NCBI GenBank assembly: GCA_032871835.1
Contig: CM065295.1
Span: forward strand, 27,352,501 to 27,416,500
Source of the DNA: Dipteronia dyeriana
Taxonomy: Eukaryota > Streptophyta > Magnoliopsida > Sapindales > Sapindaceae
DNA: 64,000 nt
Direction of reading: 5' to 3'
Below the pieces are notes generated by a model, which worked only from the letters and a program-made list of their open reading frames with translations, was not told where the DNA came from and ran no database searches. The translations under genes were made by a program, and so were the position numbers. This document shows, one piece after another, positions 22,424 through 34,895 of this stretch (its first letter is position 1; each line of letters opens with the position of its first letter).

Positions 22424-24179
22424 CGTTAGGATTTATTCCCTAAAGATGTAATTTTTAAATGGATTTATAAAATAAGTAAAAGAAAAGTTCAATCCATTCT
22501 TGTTGTGTTGTTTATTTTATAACTTGTGCTATTTAATATCCAAGATTGCCGGATGTAATCTCGAACTGTGTATAAGAGTGTCATATACGGATGAATATAG
22601 TAAAAGACGTGCAATCTAAAGAGCCCATAGATAGCATATAAAACTAGATACTTTATTTATGGTTAATCTATAGCTGCAGTCCATTTCGTAATGTACAGTG
22701 ATTCTATCTTGAATCATTCATATGAGATATGTGAATGAAGACACCTTGTATGATGTGATCATATAGATTGGGCCATGATCTATATGAATCTCTCACCAAG
22801 ATCCGATTACCTATAAGATTCATATATATCAACTAATGATTGCTATATGTGGGTGATCATAATCCTTAATGTCTTATCGATTCCTTCAGGTTAGATCATG
22901 GTCTTTGATATACCATGGGTGAGATAGGATGCAGTTCCTGATCAATATGCTCCATATATATGGATGGCGGTTTGTTCTGCGGCTAGGAAGGTTTGTACAC
23001 AATAGTGGAATCCACTCCTTCTTGTGACTAGTAGATGGTAGTTCCCTTAAGGGTTGATTATGTGCTTGGACAATATGAGCGCTCCCCTAATTCCGTGAGG
23101 AAATAGGATTTATTGTCCTTTAGAGAACCAATGGTACTTAAAGGATATATGTAATTAGAGGGATATAACGGACATTATAACCCTCTAATTATGAACTCCT
23201 GTGGAGTATCACACCATATATAGATGGACACCGAGTTGTATCGGTCTGTGTAAAAGCGTCTGCAGTTGAGAGAGTGCAACTTCGGGTTTTTAGTGGAATA
23301 ACACCGGAGTTAATAACCAAGGAATATTAATTAAAGAGGTCAATTAACGATTCTGAGGATTATTGGAGGTAATATTGTGGGTTCATTAGGTCCCCTTACT
23401 AGCCCGGTCAATTTAGGTAACAAAGGTCACGGTTAATTAATTGAATTGTCCAATTAATTAGTTACGAAAGTGACACGTATTTATTCGTCAATTAATTGAA
23501 TAATAAGATTATTTAATTAATAAATAATGGTGATTAAATAAATTTAATAATAAGATTATTTAATTATGTTATTAATCACTAAATTGAGGGTGTTAGTTGA
23601 TATTTGATAGAATAAGATAATATGATTATTTTATTTTATTAAATATTTGAAATTGAATTTAAAATGTTTAAATTCAAAATTAATTTTTTTTAATTATTTT
23701 AAAATAAAATATATGGGATATTTTTTATCTAATTTTTTTTGAAAATCAATAAAGATTTGATCAGATTTTTTAAAAGTTATATATATATATATGTGATATA
23801 TATTATATTAAAAAAAAACGAATCAATTTTTTTTATTAAAAGAAGATATCAAACAAAAACACTTTAAAAATACATATACACGCATCATTTCACTTGGCTT
23901 TTTGGGAAAAGGCTGTGTGCATGATTTTAGGCAAGCAGTGTGTGTGTGAGACGCATGTGATTTTAATCAGTTACCAGTCTCAGAATATAGTGAGGAAGAT
24001 CATTGGTACATACCAGAAGCAAATCGTAAAGTGAAGGAGCCTCTTAACGTTGGTATGATTTTATTTTCTTCTTCTTTATATTGATTACAATTTCCGTGTA
24101 TACATATTTATTTATTATTGTAATAATTGATATGTATGAGTTCCTAAAAATTATGATCTCAAGTTCACTGGTTTCAACA
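22424..24179 (+). repeat. Copia B 5' LTR
   Basis: This 1,756-bp LTR matches 53398-55161 (same family, 1,764 bp) and the inverted copia D LTRs. It ends TTTCAACA, and the tRNA-Met primer site follows 2 bp later. The GACACCGAGTTGTATCGGTC block near 23227 is a good family marker. The expected TG start is mutated to CG. Confidence 0.85.
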
Positions 24180-24181
24180 AT

Positions 24182-24194
24182 TGGTATCAGAGTC
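24182..24194 (+). other. Primer binding site, copia B
   Basis: TGGTATCAGAGTC is complementary to the 3' end of initiator tRNA-Met (one base off the usual GAGC) and lies 2 bp after the LTR. Confidence 0.85.
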
Positions 24195-24280
24195 AATTTA
24201 TTCTTTGGAATATGAAATTGTTTTTGATGCTCCTGTTTTTAATAAATGACTGAATGAATGTTTTATTTATTTCAGCAATT

Positions 24281-27200
24281 ATGTCTTCTGCATTACCACA
24301 AATTCTTACAAATGACAAATTAACTGGTGATAACTACACTAAGTGAAAATTTAATATTAATGCAATATTGGTCACCAAAGACCTCAAGTTTGTGCTTACG
24401 GAGGAATGTCTTCCAGTGCCTGTTGTCAATGCCACACGAACTGTTCGAGAGGCATAACAGCGATGGGTCTCATCTAATAAGAAGGCCCGAACATATCTGT
24501 TGGCTTTTATGATAGACGTGTTTGTCACAAAGCACAAAGCAATAACATCAGCATTCGAAATCAAGGAGTCATTGCAAGCTATGTTCGGGTAACCCTCCGA
24601 GAAAAAGCGACATGAAGCTGTTCGTTCCGCTATGCTCGCTCGTATGAAGGATGATACGTCAATTCGGTAACATGTCCTGAGCATGATGTCCTACTTCAAC
24701 ATGACAGAAGTCAATGGCGGGGCCATTGACAAACCCAGTCAAGTGAGCATCATACTGATGACTCTTCCGAAGAGTTTTGATCAGTTTAAGAGCAACTACG
24801 GGATGAAAAAGTTAAAGTTCAGCCTTACACAGTTGCTCAATGAGCTCGCTATCTTTGAGTCCTTGATTAAGGATAACAAAGGCAAGACCAGCGAGGCAAA
24901 TGTTACCGAACCATCTTCCTCTAATAATAAGAAGAGGAAGAGGTTTGCTGGGAAGGCGAAGGGTAAGCCCAAACCCAAGAAAACTCAAAGTAAGAAGAAG
25001 TCCAAGAAAGGTAAATATGATTTACTTGTTCTTGAGTCGTGTTTAGTGGAAGATGATTCTTCACTCTGGATAGTTAATTCGGGGGCCACTAACCATTTTT
25101 ATTCTTCTTTGCAGTGGACTAATTATTGGTAACAGCTAGAGGAAGAAGCCTTCTCAATACGTGTGGGGTCAGGGGTTGTCCTGTCGGCACGAGCAGTGAG
25201 AGTAATTAGATTATGTTTTTGTAATAATTATATATTGTTGGACAATATATTTTATATTCCTAGATTTAATCGGAATTTGATCTCATTTTCTAAGTTGTTA
25301 GAACAAAAATATTCTATTTCTTTTAATAATAAGTCTGTTATTATTGGAAAGAATGGTTTGAATATTTGTTCAGGAATTAATGAAAACAATTTGTATGTGT
25401 TAAGACTGTTAATACATACTACACTGCTCAAATCTGAAATGTTTAAGTTTGAAAAACCAAAAACTAAACGATGTAAGATTTTTCCAGATAATGACACGTA
25501 TCTCTAGCATATAAGGCTTGATCATATCAACCTTGAGCGGATAGACAAACTAGTAAAAAGTGGACCTCTAGGTGAGTTAAAGATTGACACCTTACCTGTC
25601 TGCGAATCTTGTCTTAAAGGTAAGATGACTAAGAGACCTTTTACTGGAAAAGGGTTTAGAGCTAAAAAACTGCTAGAGCTTATACTTATAGACGTCTGCG
25701 GACCGATGAATGTTAAAGCTAGGGGTGGTTATGAGTATTATGTCACCTTTATAGATGACTACTCAAGATACGGATATGTCTACCTACCGCAATGGAAGTC
25801 GGAAACATTTGAAAAGTTTAAAGAATTTCGAGCTGAAATTGAAAATCAATTGGGTAGAACTATCAAGTCACTATGATCGGATCGTGGATGTGATTACCTT
25901 GATCGGGAGTTTGAAGACTTCATGGTCAAACATGGGATAGTTTCCCAGCTCACATCTCCAGGTACACCTCAACAAAATAGTGTAGCGGAGAGGAGAAATA
26001 GAACCCTGATGGAAATGGTGAGATCTATGATTAGTTTATCATCATTACCAAATTCCTTCTGTGGATATGCGTTACAAACAATGATATACATGTTGAATGT
26101 AGTGCCATCCAAATACGTTCCTAAGACTTCCCTAGAGTTGTGGAATGATCGTAAAGCTAGTTTACAACATTTCTGCATATGAGGGTGTCTAGCACACATG
26201 CTGAAGAACATAAGTGGAAAGCTAGACTCCAAGTTTGTGGTCTGCCTGTTTGTAGGATACTCCAGGGAAACCAGAGGTGAACACTTTTATAGTCCCGAAG
26301 ATACCAAATTATTTGTATCGACAAATGCAATGTTTCTTGAGGCCAATTATATTAGTGACCATAAACCTCATTCTAAGATTATATTGAATGAGTTGGAGCC
26401 TGGTGAGACTAGTGTTTCATCAATAAGAGTTGTTGATCCACAAACATCTGAGAGTCAGATTGTTCCTGATCAGGATACACTACCACCTAGACGTAGTGAG
26501 AGGGTTATAAGACAACCTGAATGCTATTTAGGTATAGGTTAGAGATAAGGTGTTGTCTCTGCTGACAATGTGGATGACCCATTGACATTTAAAATTGCAA
26601 TGGTAGATCTTGATAAAGAGGAATGGCTTAAAGCAATGAATCTCGAGATAGAGTCCATGTACTCTAACTCAGTCTGGGATCTTGTAGACTTACCGGATGA
26701 GGTAAAACTCATAGGGTGTAAGTGGATCTACAAGAGAAAGAGAGGAGTAGGCAGAAAGGTATAGACTTTCAAAGCAATGCTAGTGGCTAAGGGTTTTACC
26801 CAGAAAGAGATGGTCGATTATGAAGAGTCATTCTCGCCAGTAGTCATGTTTAAGTCTATTAGGATTTTCTTATCCATTACTGCCTATTTCGATTATGAAA
26901 TTTAGCAGATGGACGTAAAGGCTGCACTCTTGAATGACAATCTTGACGAAAGCATCTATATGATGCAACCAGAGGGATTCATGTCTCCAGATCAAGAGCA
27001 AAAGGTTTGCAGGCTATAAAGTTTCATCTATGGACTAATGCATGCATCTAGATCTGAGAACATTAGGTTTGATGATGTGATCAAAACCTATGGCTTCGAG
27101 CAGAACGTCCATGAGCCTTGTGTCTACAAGTGCATCATTGGAAATAAAGTAGTTTTTTTATCCTATACTTAGATGACATCCTACTCATTAGGAATGATAT

Positions 27201-27705
27201 GGGAGTGTTATCTGATGTAAAGGGCTAGATGGCTAGCCAATTCCGAATGAAAGATTTGGGAGAGGCGAGTTATGTTCTAGGGATCAAACTTATAAGGGAT
27301 CGTAAGAACAAACTCATAGCACTCTCCCAGGCATCATATATCGATGAGATTCTTGTGCGATTTTCGATGCAAAACTCCAAGAAAGGTAATTTAACTTTTA
27401 GGCATGGAGTTCACTTGTCTAAGGAACAGTATCCTAAGACACCTCAAGAAGTTGAAGATATGAGACATATACCCTATGTTATGTTATGCATGAGACCGGA
27501 CATCTGCTATGCAGTGGGAGTAGTCAGCAGATACCAATCCAACTCAGGATTGGATCATTGGGTTACTATCAAGACTAGAGAGATAATGCAGATAGGAGAT
27601 GCGATCATTACCAAGATAGCCTCACAAGACAATCATGTTGATCCATTTACAAAGACCTTACCTGCTAAAGTGTTTTCGAGTTACATAGATGGTCTAGGGT
27701 TATAA
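24281..27705 (+). pseudogene. Copia B gag-pol polyprotein, degenerate
   Basis: The start MSSALPQILTNDKL matches copia D. Order: gag (about 24281-25010), protease, integrase, RT, RNase H. The gag CCHC zinc knuckle, present in D, is deleted at about 25000-25015. The protease motif reads NSGATNH instead of DSGATNH (25076). Integrase keeps its zinc-binding part (LDHIN ... CESCLKG, 25510-25620) and catalytic-core motifs (IDVCGP, SDRGCDY, VAERRNRTLM). RT keeps YLDD (27166-27177), but frames change around it. Part of RT/RNase H is lost near 27480 and 27580. The C-terminus FTKTLPAKVF ends before the polypurine tract. Over ten stops are present. Confidence 0.9.
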
Positions 27706-27729
27706 AACATGCCTCACATGCTTTAGTAC

Positions 27730-28051
27730 AAGTGGGAGATTGTTGGGGTTTATGCTCTATAAATGTAATTTGTAAATGGATTTATGAAATAAATAAAAGA
27801 AAAGTTCAACTCATTCTTGTGGTGTTGTTTATTTTATAACTTGTGCATATATTTAATATCCAAGCTTATCAGATGTAATCTCGAACTGTGTATATGAGTG
27901 TCATATACGGATAAATACAGTAAGAGACGTGCAATCTAAAGAGTCCATAGATAGCAAACAAAGCTGAGTACTTTATTTGTGGTTAATCTATAGTTGCGGT
28001 CCATTCCGTAATGTATGGTTATTCTATCCTGAATCATTCATATGAGATATG
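27730..28051 (+). repeat. Copia B polypurine tract and start of its 3' LTR
   Basis: AAGTGGGAGAT (27730-27740) primes plus-strand synthesis in this family. The LTR starts TGTTGGGGTTTATGC at 27741 and matches the first 310 bp of the 5' LTR (to TATGAGATATG). At 28052 it changes abruptly into gypsy RT. The rest of this LTR lies at 46243-47243; about 475 bp between the two halves is missing. Confidence 0.8.
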
Positions 28052-30671
28052 GTAAATAAAATGTTTGCTCGACAGATTGGCGGGAATATGGAGGTATACG
28101 TGGACGATATGCTAACCAAAAGTGTAACGTCCGGAGATCATCCAACCGACCTAAGGGAGACGTTTGAGTTGCTATGAATATAAGAGATGAAGCTAAATCC
28201 AAATAAGTGCGTATTCGGAGTACCATCAGGTAGGTTCATGGGATTTCAAGTTCACCAAAGAGGGATCAAAGTAAACCCGGACAAAATAAGAGCCTGAGAA
28301 GAAAGGAGGTCTCCCAAGACATTGAAGGAAATCCAAAGATTAAAGGGTTACCTATCGTCACTTAGTCGGTTCTTAAGTAAATCAATGGACAAATGCCTAC
28401 CCTTTTTCAAAGAAATTAAGTAAGGCAAGAGGGTAGAATAGAATGATGAGTGCGAGCAAGCGTTCATAAAAATCAAAGAATACTTGGGAAAAGCTCTGAT
28501 ATTATCTAAACCACTGAAAAGGGAAGTCCTTTACCTCTACCTGTCCATAACAAACGTAGCGACAAGGTCAGTACTGGTCAGATTGAAAGAGGGAACGCAG
28601 AAACCTATATACTACACAAGCAAATCTTTGTTACCTACATAAATAAGATATTCTCCAGCTGAACAAATGGCTTTGGCCCTAGTAACAACAACGAGAAAAC
28701 TGAGATCGTATTTTCAAGCTCACAAAATTGAAGTATATATCGACTGTCCACTGAAATAGATTTTATCAAAACCTGAGGTGTCGGGAAGGCTGACTAAATG
28801 GGCAGTAGAACTAAGTGAGTTTGACATAGTCTACTCACCAAGAGTGGCGATCAAGGGACAAGTTGTAGCAGATCTGGTTACGGAATTCACTGAGTCGAAC
28901 AACGAAGTGATCAGGATATTAAGAGAAAGGGATTTGTTTGCTTGGAAACTACATTTAGATGGATCATCAAATATGCACGGTAGCGAGGCAGACATAGTTA
29001 TATCCATGCCAGAAGGTGACTAAGTGGAATGTGCCTTACGATTTGACTTCAAAGCCACTAACAATATGGCAGAATATGAGGCGCTTGTAGCAGGCCTTAT
29101 GGTGTGCACGACACTGAGAGCAGATGAGTTGGATATATTCAGTGACTCACCGGTGGTGGTCAATCAAGTTCCGAATGAATACAAAGCCAAGGACAACAAC
29201 ATGGTTGCGTATTTAACTATAACCAAGTCACTCCTCGAAAGGTTAAAGAATACAGAATCATCCAAATCCTGAGGGAGAAAAATGAGAAAGCAGACCCGCT
29301 GTCAAAATTGGCATCAGCCACCAGTGTATGGTCAAAAACAGTCCCAATCGCCCACCTACAAAAGCCAAGTATCGAGAGCGAAAATCAAGCTGAACGTCAA
29401 AGGTAGAATTGATTGAAGGGGAGCAACCTACATGGATGACCTCGATCAGAGAATACTTAGAGAATGGAGTGCTCCCGACGGAAATAGCTGAGGTTAACGT
29501 ATCTCAGATATAAAGCCACAAGATATTTGATAGTAGAAGGAGAGTTATGCAGAAAAAGGTTCTCCAAAGCCCTTCAGAAATGCACGGACCCGATCAGAGG
29601 TAGGCAAATATTAGAAAGTATTTACAGAGGAGTCTATGGGAATCATTCGGGTGGTAAAAGCTTGGCACATAAGACTCTCAGACAGGGCTTTTATTGGCCG
29701 ACTCTGTTTAAAGATGCACAAGGTGTTACAAGTTAGTGTGGAGGTTGTCAAAAAGTAGCTAATGACATTCGGAAGCCACCCGAGCAGTTGAAGAGTTTGA
29801 CATTACCATGGTCGTTCACCATGTGGGGAATAGATCGGATTGACCCGATGCCTACTGCAACTAAGGGAGAAGCGAAGCATGCCATAACAGTCGTTGATTA
29901 CTTCACAAAGTGGGTTAAAACGGAAGCACTGGTACATATCACCAAGGCTAACACTACCAGTTTTATGAAGAAAAATATCATATGTCGGTTTGGAATCCCC
30001 GAAACTATAATCACAGATAACGGGACTCAATTCGATAGTGATAATTTCAAAAATATATGTCAAGACTTTGGGATAAAGAACTATTATGCCACACCAGCTC
30101 ACCCTCAGACCAATTGCCAAACGGAGACGGTGAACAAAATAATCAAGCATACTCTGAAGACGAAGCTGGAAGGATAGAAGAGAAACTGGGCATATAAGTT
30201 GCATGAAGTCTTATGGGCTTATCAGACTACATAAAGGACTTCAATAAGGGAAACACCTTACTCGTTGGCATTTGGGATGGAATCAGTGATTCTTGTTGAG
30301 ATAATTCACAAGTCCCATAGGGTACAAGTCTTCGATCCCGAAGGAAATGTGGAGATGATAAAACAAGACTTGGACGAGTTGGAAGAAAGAAGAGACATGT
30401 CCAGGGTAAGAAATGCCGCCTACCAACAAAGGGTAGCAAGGTATTACAATTCGCATGTCAAGGTTAGAATATTCTAGCTCGGAGACCTAGTCCTGAGGGA
30501 GGTGACTATTAATACAAAACACACGTCCGCATGATTGTTAACTGACAAATGGGAAGGACCATACCAAGTGTTCGGGATAACAGGACATGGAGCATATTGT
30601 CTTTCCCGACCTGAACGGACCGAGTTGCCCATGCCTTGCAATGTGCAGTATTTAAAGATCTTTTACCCATA
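28052..30671 (+). pseudogene. Gypsy C pol: RT end, two RNase H domains, integrase
   Basis: It opens inside RT with MEVYVDDMLTKSV (YVDD at 28097-28108). The RT-linked RNase H follows (to about 28770), then a second RNase H of the Tat type: LHLDGSSN (about 28950), NMAEYEAL, IFSDSPVVVNQV. This dual arrangement is the hallmark of Tat/Ogre elements. Integrase has the zinc-binding GNHSGG ... CGGCQ, then the core with TDNGTQFD (30016-30039) and TETVNKIIKH. Its C-terminus (GMESVILVEI, DELEERRD, KWEGPYQV, CNVQYLKIFYP) matches Tat/Athila elements and has no chromodomain. Stops at about 29021, 29271, 29734 and 30175 and several shifts show decay. Confidence 0.88.
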
Positions 30672-30713
30672 AGGAGATTCTTACTTTTGATTTCTTCCAT
30701 TTTCATAGCTTAA

Positions 30714-32612
30714 TGTCACGGGGTGAGAATTTCATCTAGGCACACCCGTGCGGCACTTAGGCAACTTCCGTGGGAACGTTGCTAAGTAAGCCTTGTAAGA
30801 GGGACACTCGGGAAAGTTCTTGGACGAATGTTGCCGAGTGTGAAGATGCGGAAGCGATTTAGAGTGAGGAGAGTCGGGAGAGGGTCGAAATGGGGAGCCC
30901 AGAGGCAGAGGATCGGTGGACTTGCAAAGGAAGACCACGATGCTCTGGATCACTAGAATGCTCACAAATACTCTCAAATGAAGAGTTGTATTAATGTAAG
31001 AATTCTAGGATGATTTACAAATGAGAGGGATTGGCTATTTATAGTTGAGTCGCCTCCTTAAGGAATGTTCTAGACTAATCTAGTATAATAGTGGAGATTA
31101 AGTCTCCAGAATATTCTACACCTAACTAGAATACTCTACATTTATTTACATGCCTTTACAAGGTTCTTGATTATTCTACACCTATCTAAGCACAAGAATG
31201 GTGTAGAGATGGTTGGGTTGCTAGAGACTTCTAGAAGCTTGACCAATGCCGGAATTATGGGGAAATCTCTAGAATCTTCCAGGAATTTGGCAGATTAAGG
31301 TCCTCTGCTGGACTCCTGGGCTTGTAAGCTTGCGGCGCGTGACATCCTCCCCCACCTAAGTTCGCAACGTCCTCGTTGCATGGGCGCTGATTATGTTGGA
31401 GTCGGCCACAAGTTGGTTCATTCGTACGGAAGGTCTTTGGCTTGGGAAGCCTCCCTTGAGAGACCGAATTCGAGTCTCGCATCCTTAACTCGACGCAAGT
31501 GGGCTGGCTAGGTTTCGAAGGTGATCCAGCATATCGGGTGCCTTCGATCGCTTCCCATGGCTTGCGCACTTCTTGCTCCTTCGAACACCTACGGTCGGCT
31601 GGTTCTGTGGAGAAGTGGGACAACTAGATGACATCTCAAGTTTTACGGCGGGCTGCATCCTGCATGGCTCGGGCAGGGATTCCGCCTGGATGGAGAGTGT
31701 CTTGGACTTGCTTTGCTTGTTGTGGGAGCGTTGGTCACCATGAACAAGCATTTGGATTTCAAATCGAGCAACTTCGCTATCGGAGAACGTGGCTCGTGCT
31801 AGCTGTGATTGCTCTATGGTGGCAACTTCGCTATCGGAGTGCATGACTAGTGCTAGCTGTGATTGCTTTTTGGTGACAACTTCGGTATCGGAGTGCATGA
31901 CTCGTGCTAGCTGTGATTGCCTAGTAACGAGCTCCGAACCCTGCTGCTTGGAACCGACCTGCTCTGATACCACTTGTCACGGGGTGAGAATTTCATCTAG
32001 GCACACCCGTGCGGCACTTAGGCAACTTCCGTGGGAACGTTGCTAGGTAAGCCTTTGTAAGAGGGACACTCAGGCAAGTTCTTGGACGAACGTTGTCGAG
32101 TGTGAAGATGCGGAAGCGATTTAGAGTGAGGAGAGTCGGGAGAGGGTCGAAATGGGGACCCCGGAGACAGAGGATCGGAGGGACTTACGACGGAAGACCA
32201 CGATGCTCTGGATCGCTAGAATGCTCTCAAATACTCTCAAAGGAAGAGTTTGTATTAATGAAAGAATTCTAGGATGATTTACAAATGAGGGGGGTTGGCT
32301 ATTTATAGGTGAGCCACCTCCTTAAGGAATGTTCTAGATTAATCTAGTCTAATAGTGGAGATTAAGTCTCCAGAATATTCTACACCTAGCTAGAATACTC
32401 TACAAGTATTTACATGCCTTTACAGGGTTCTAGATTATTCTACAACTATCTAGCTAAATACAAGAATGGTGTAGAGAGGGTTGGGTTGCTAGAGACTTCC
32501 AGAAGCTTGACCAATGCTGGAATTATGGAGAAGTCTCTAGAATCTTCCAAGAGCTTGGCATAGTTGTGGCCTTTGTTGGGCTCCTGGGCTTGACAGCTTG
32601 CGGCCCGTGACA
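30714..32612 (-). mobile_element. Small non-autonomous LTR retrotransposon (TRIM-like)
   Basis: Two highly similar LTRs of 631 and 638 bp (30714-31344, 31975-32612) start TGTCACGGGG and end CGTGACA, enclosing only 630 bp. The primer site TGGTATCAGAGC lies on the minus strand at 31961-31972 beside the right LTR. A polypurine tract, AGGTGGGGGAGGA, lies on the minus strand at 31345-31357 beside the left LTR. So the element runs on the minus strand. TTAA flanks both sides (30710-30713, 32613-32616). It sits in the 3' spacer of gypsy C and has no gag or pol, so it depends on another element. LTRs longer than 600 bp are unusual for TRIMs. Confidence 0.88.
31485..31973 (-). CDS. Open frame in TRIM-like element with three 18-residue repeats
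   Basis: This minus-strand frame runs 162 codons from the primer site through most of the interior. It has no ATG at its head: the open frame begins with GTG overlapping the primer site, and the first methionine is near codon 27. Residues about 19-72 are three copies of an 18-residue unit, (Q)SQLARVMHSDTEV and variants, matching a 54-bp DNA repeat (about 31755-31920). The remainder is rich in S, K, P and Q. No domain is recognised. It may be a chance opening over a repeat or a last trace of gag. I do not assign a function. Confidence 0.3.
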   Translation of the reverse strand: MVSEQVGSKQQGSELVTRQSQLARVMHSDTEVVTKKQSQLALVMHSDSEVATIEQSQLARATFSDSEVARFEIQMLVHGDQRSHNKQSKSKTLSIQAESLPEPCRMQPAVKLEMSSSCPTSPQNQPTVGVRRSKKCASHGKRSKAPDMLDHLRNLASPLASS

Positions 32613-32727
32613 TTAAGCTTTGAATTGTTATTAGCTAATTGTTTTTTATTTTATGAGAAATCAATAAAAACCCCTAGTGTTCAAAACCAAGCATTTGTTC
32701 ATAAGAGCATTCACAAGATAGCTTAAG
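32613..32727 (+). other. Gypsy C 3' spacer between two insertions
   Basis: The sequence resumes after the TRIM-like element with TTAAGCTTTG and ends where the copia D LTR begins. It shows ATTTTATGAGAAATCAATAAA, reminiscent of a polyadenylation region. No gene. Confidence 0.4.
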
Positions 32728-34881
32728 TGTTGGAACCCCGTTCACCAGTAACACAGTGGAAATCAGTTTTTAATTTTTTTTTTTTACAAATCGTAATTGA
32801 TCTTGAACCAGTGAACTTGGGATCGTAATTATTTTTGGAATTAATACATATAAAATTATTACAATAATAAAATATACGTATATACAGGAAATTGAAATCA
32901 ATAAAATGAAAAGAAGAAAACCGAACCATACCAACGTTTGGAGACTCATTCACTTTTCGATATGCTCTTGGTTTGTACCATTGATCTTCCTCGCTATATC
33001 CCGGGACTGGTAATTGCTTGTGGGTGCGTCACGGTCTCAGAAACTTGAATGGAGGATGCTGAGGAGAAAAGAATAAGAACCTCTTTCTTTGATATCAGTG
33101 CACAACACTTGTACACAAAATCTTTTATCTCTTTTGGGTGTTATTTTATGCACACACTTGCACAAAATTGTAACTCACGCACAAACACTACACCTTTAAG
33201 CGTCACACGTACATGCACTTTGATATATATATATATGTTGTATGCTTGTATCAGTGTACGCACCAACAACTTTCACAAAAACAAAAAAACAAAAACAATT
33301 AAAACAAAAACAAAATTGTTTTTAATTGTTTTTGTTGATCTCTCATGCAAACTTTTCAAAGCAGAAAACCAAATCTTTTGTCTTTTGTGAGTACAACATA
33401 TATTGTTCACTTTTTAAGAAACACACACACATATATATATATATATAATTTGTAACTTAAATACGAAATCTTCTTTGATTCAGTTTTTCAAAAGTAATAT
33501 ATATCACATATATAAATTTAACTTTTGAAAAACTGATAATATATATATTTTAAAATAAAATCTATATTTTATTTATCAATTAAGATATTATATATATATA
33601 TATATATTTAAATTTAAATGATTTAAATTCAAATATATTCAATTTTATTTAATAAATGAGATAATCATATTATCTCATCTTTCAAAAACAAATAACAACT
33701 AAAACCCTCTATTCATGACTAATTACACTATTAAATAATTTTATTATTTAATTGTCATAATTGTCATTTTAATCAATTGAATAATCTAATTACTCAATCA
33801 ACTCCTGACACATGTCACTTTCGTAACACAATTAATTGGAAAATCCAATTAATTAACCGTGACCCTTGTTACCTAAATTGATCGGGCTAACAAGGGGACC
33901 TAATGGACCCACAATATTTTGAACTTCAATAATCCTTGGAATCATTAATTAAACTCTTTAAATAATATTCAATGATTATTAACTCCGGTGTTATTTCGAT
34001 AAAAACTCGAAGCTGCACTCTCTCAACTGCAGACGCTTTTACACAGACCGATACAACTCGGTGTCCATCGATATAACTATTACATATGGTGTGATCCTCC
34101 ACAGTAATCATAATTAGAGATGGGTCATAACGTCCGTTATACCCCTCTAATTACATATATCCTTTAAGTATCGTTGATTCTCTAATGGACAATAATTCCT
34201 ATTTTCTCACGGAATTAGGAGAGCGCTCATATTGTCCAATCCCCGAATCAAACCTTAAAGGAATTACCATCTACTTCTCACAAGGAGTGGATTCCACCAT
34301 TGTGTACAAACCTTCCCAGCCACAAGCCAAACCGCAATCCCAACATACAAAGTATATTGATCAGGAAATGCATATGACCTCACCCATGGTAAATCAAAGA
34401 CCACGATCTAACCTAAAGGAGTCGATAAGACACTCAGGATTAAGATCACCCACATATAGCCATCATTAATTGATATATATGAATCTCATAGGTAAACTGA
34501 TCATGGTGAGAGATTCATATAGATCATGGCCCAGTACTATATGATAACATCATACAAGGTGCCTTCATTCCCTTATTTCACATGAATGATTCATGACAGA
34601 ATCATCGTACTTTACGGAATGGACCGCAACTATAGATTATCCACAAATAAAGTACATAGCTTTATTTGCTATCTACGGACTCTTTAGATTGCACATCTCT
34701 TACTATATCCATCTGTATATGACACTCATATACATAACTCAAGTTTACATTCGGCAATCTTGAATGTTGAATATGCACGGGATATAAAATAAACAACACA
34801 ATAAGAATAAATTGAATTTTTATTTTTATTTATTTCATAAATCAATTTACAAGTTACATGTTTAGGGTATAAACCTCAACA
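32728..34881 (-). repeat. Copia D 3' LTR
   Basis: On the minus strand it starts TGTTGAGGTTTATACCC and ends GGGGTTCCAACA. It is 2,154 bp, longer than the B and I LTRs mainly through extra AT-rich and (T/A)-repeat sequence near 33050-33650. The family block ACCGATACAACTCGGTGTCC lies near 34045-34067. Confidence 0.88.
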
Positions 34882-34895
34882 ATCTCCCACTTGCA

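Noticed and set aside
24182..24194. Possible tRNA gene signal around TGGTATCAGAGTC (also at 31961, 40346, 44320, 50689)
   Set aside because: Each lies 2 bp from an LTR end and there is no cloverleaf. They are primer binding sites.
31628..32046. Plus-strand frames in the TRIM-like element
   Set aside because: The element runs on the minus strand. These are shadows of the repeated minus frame.
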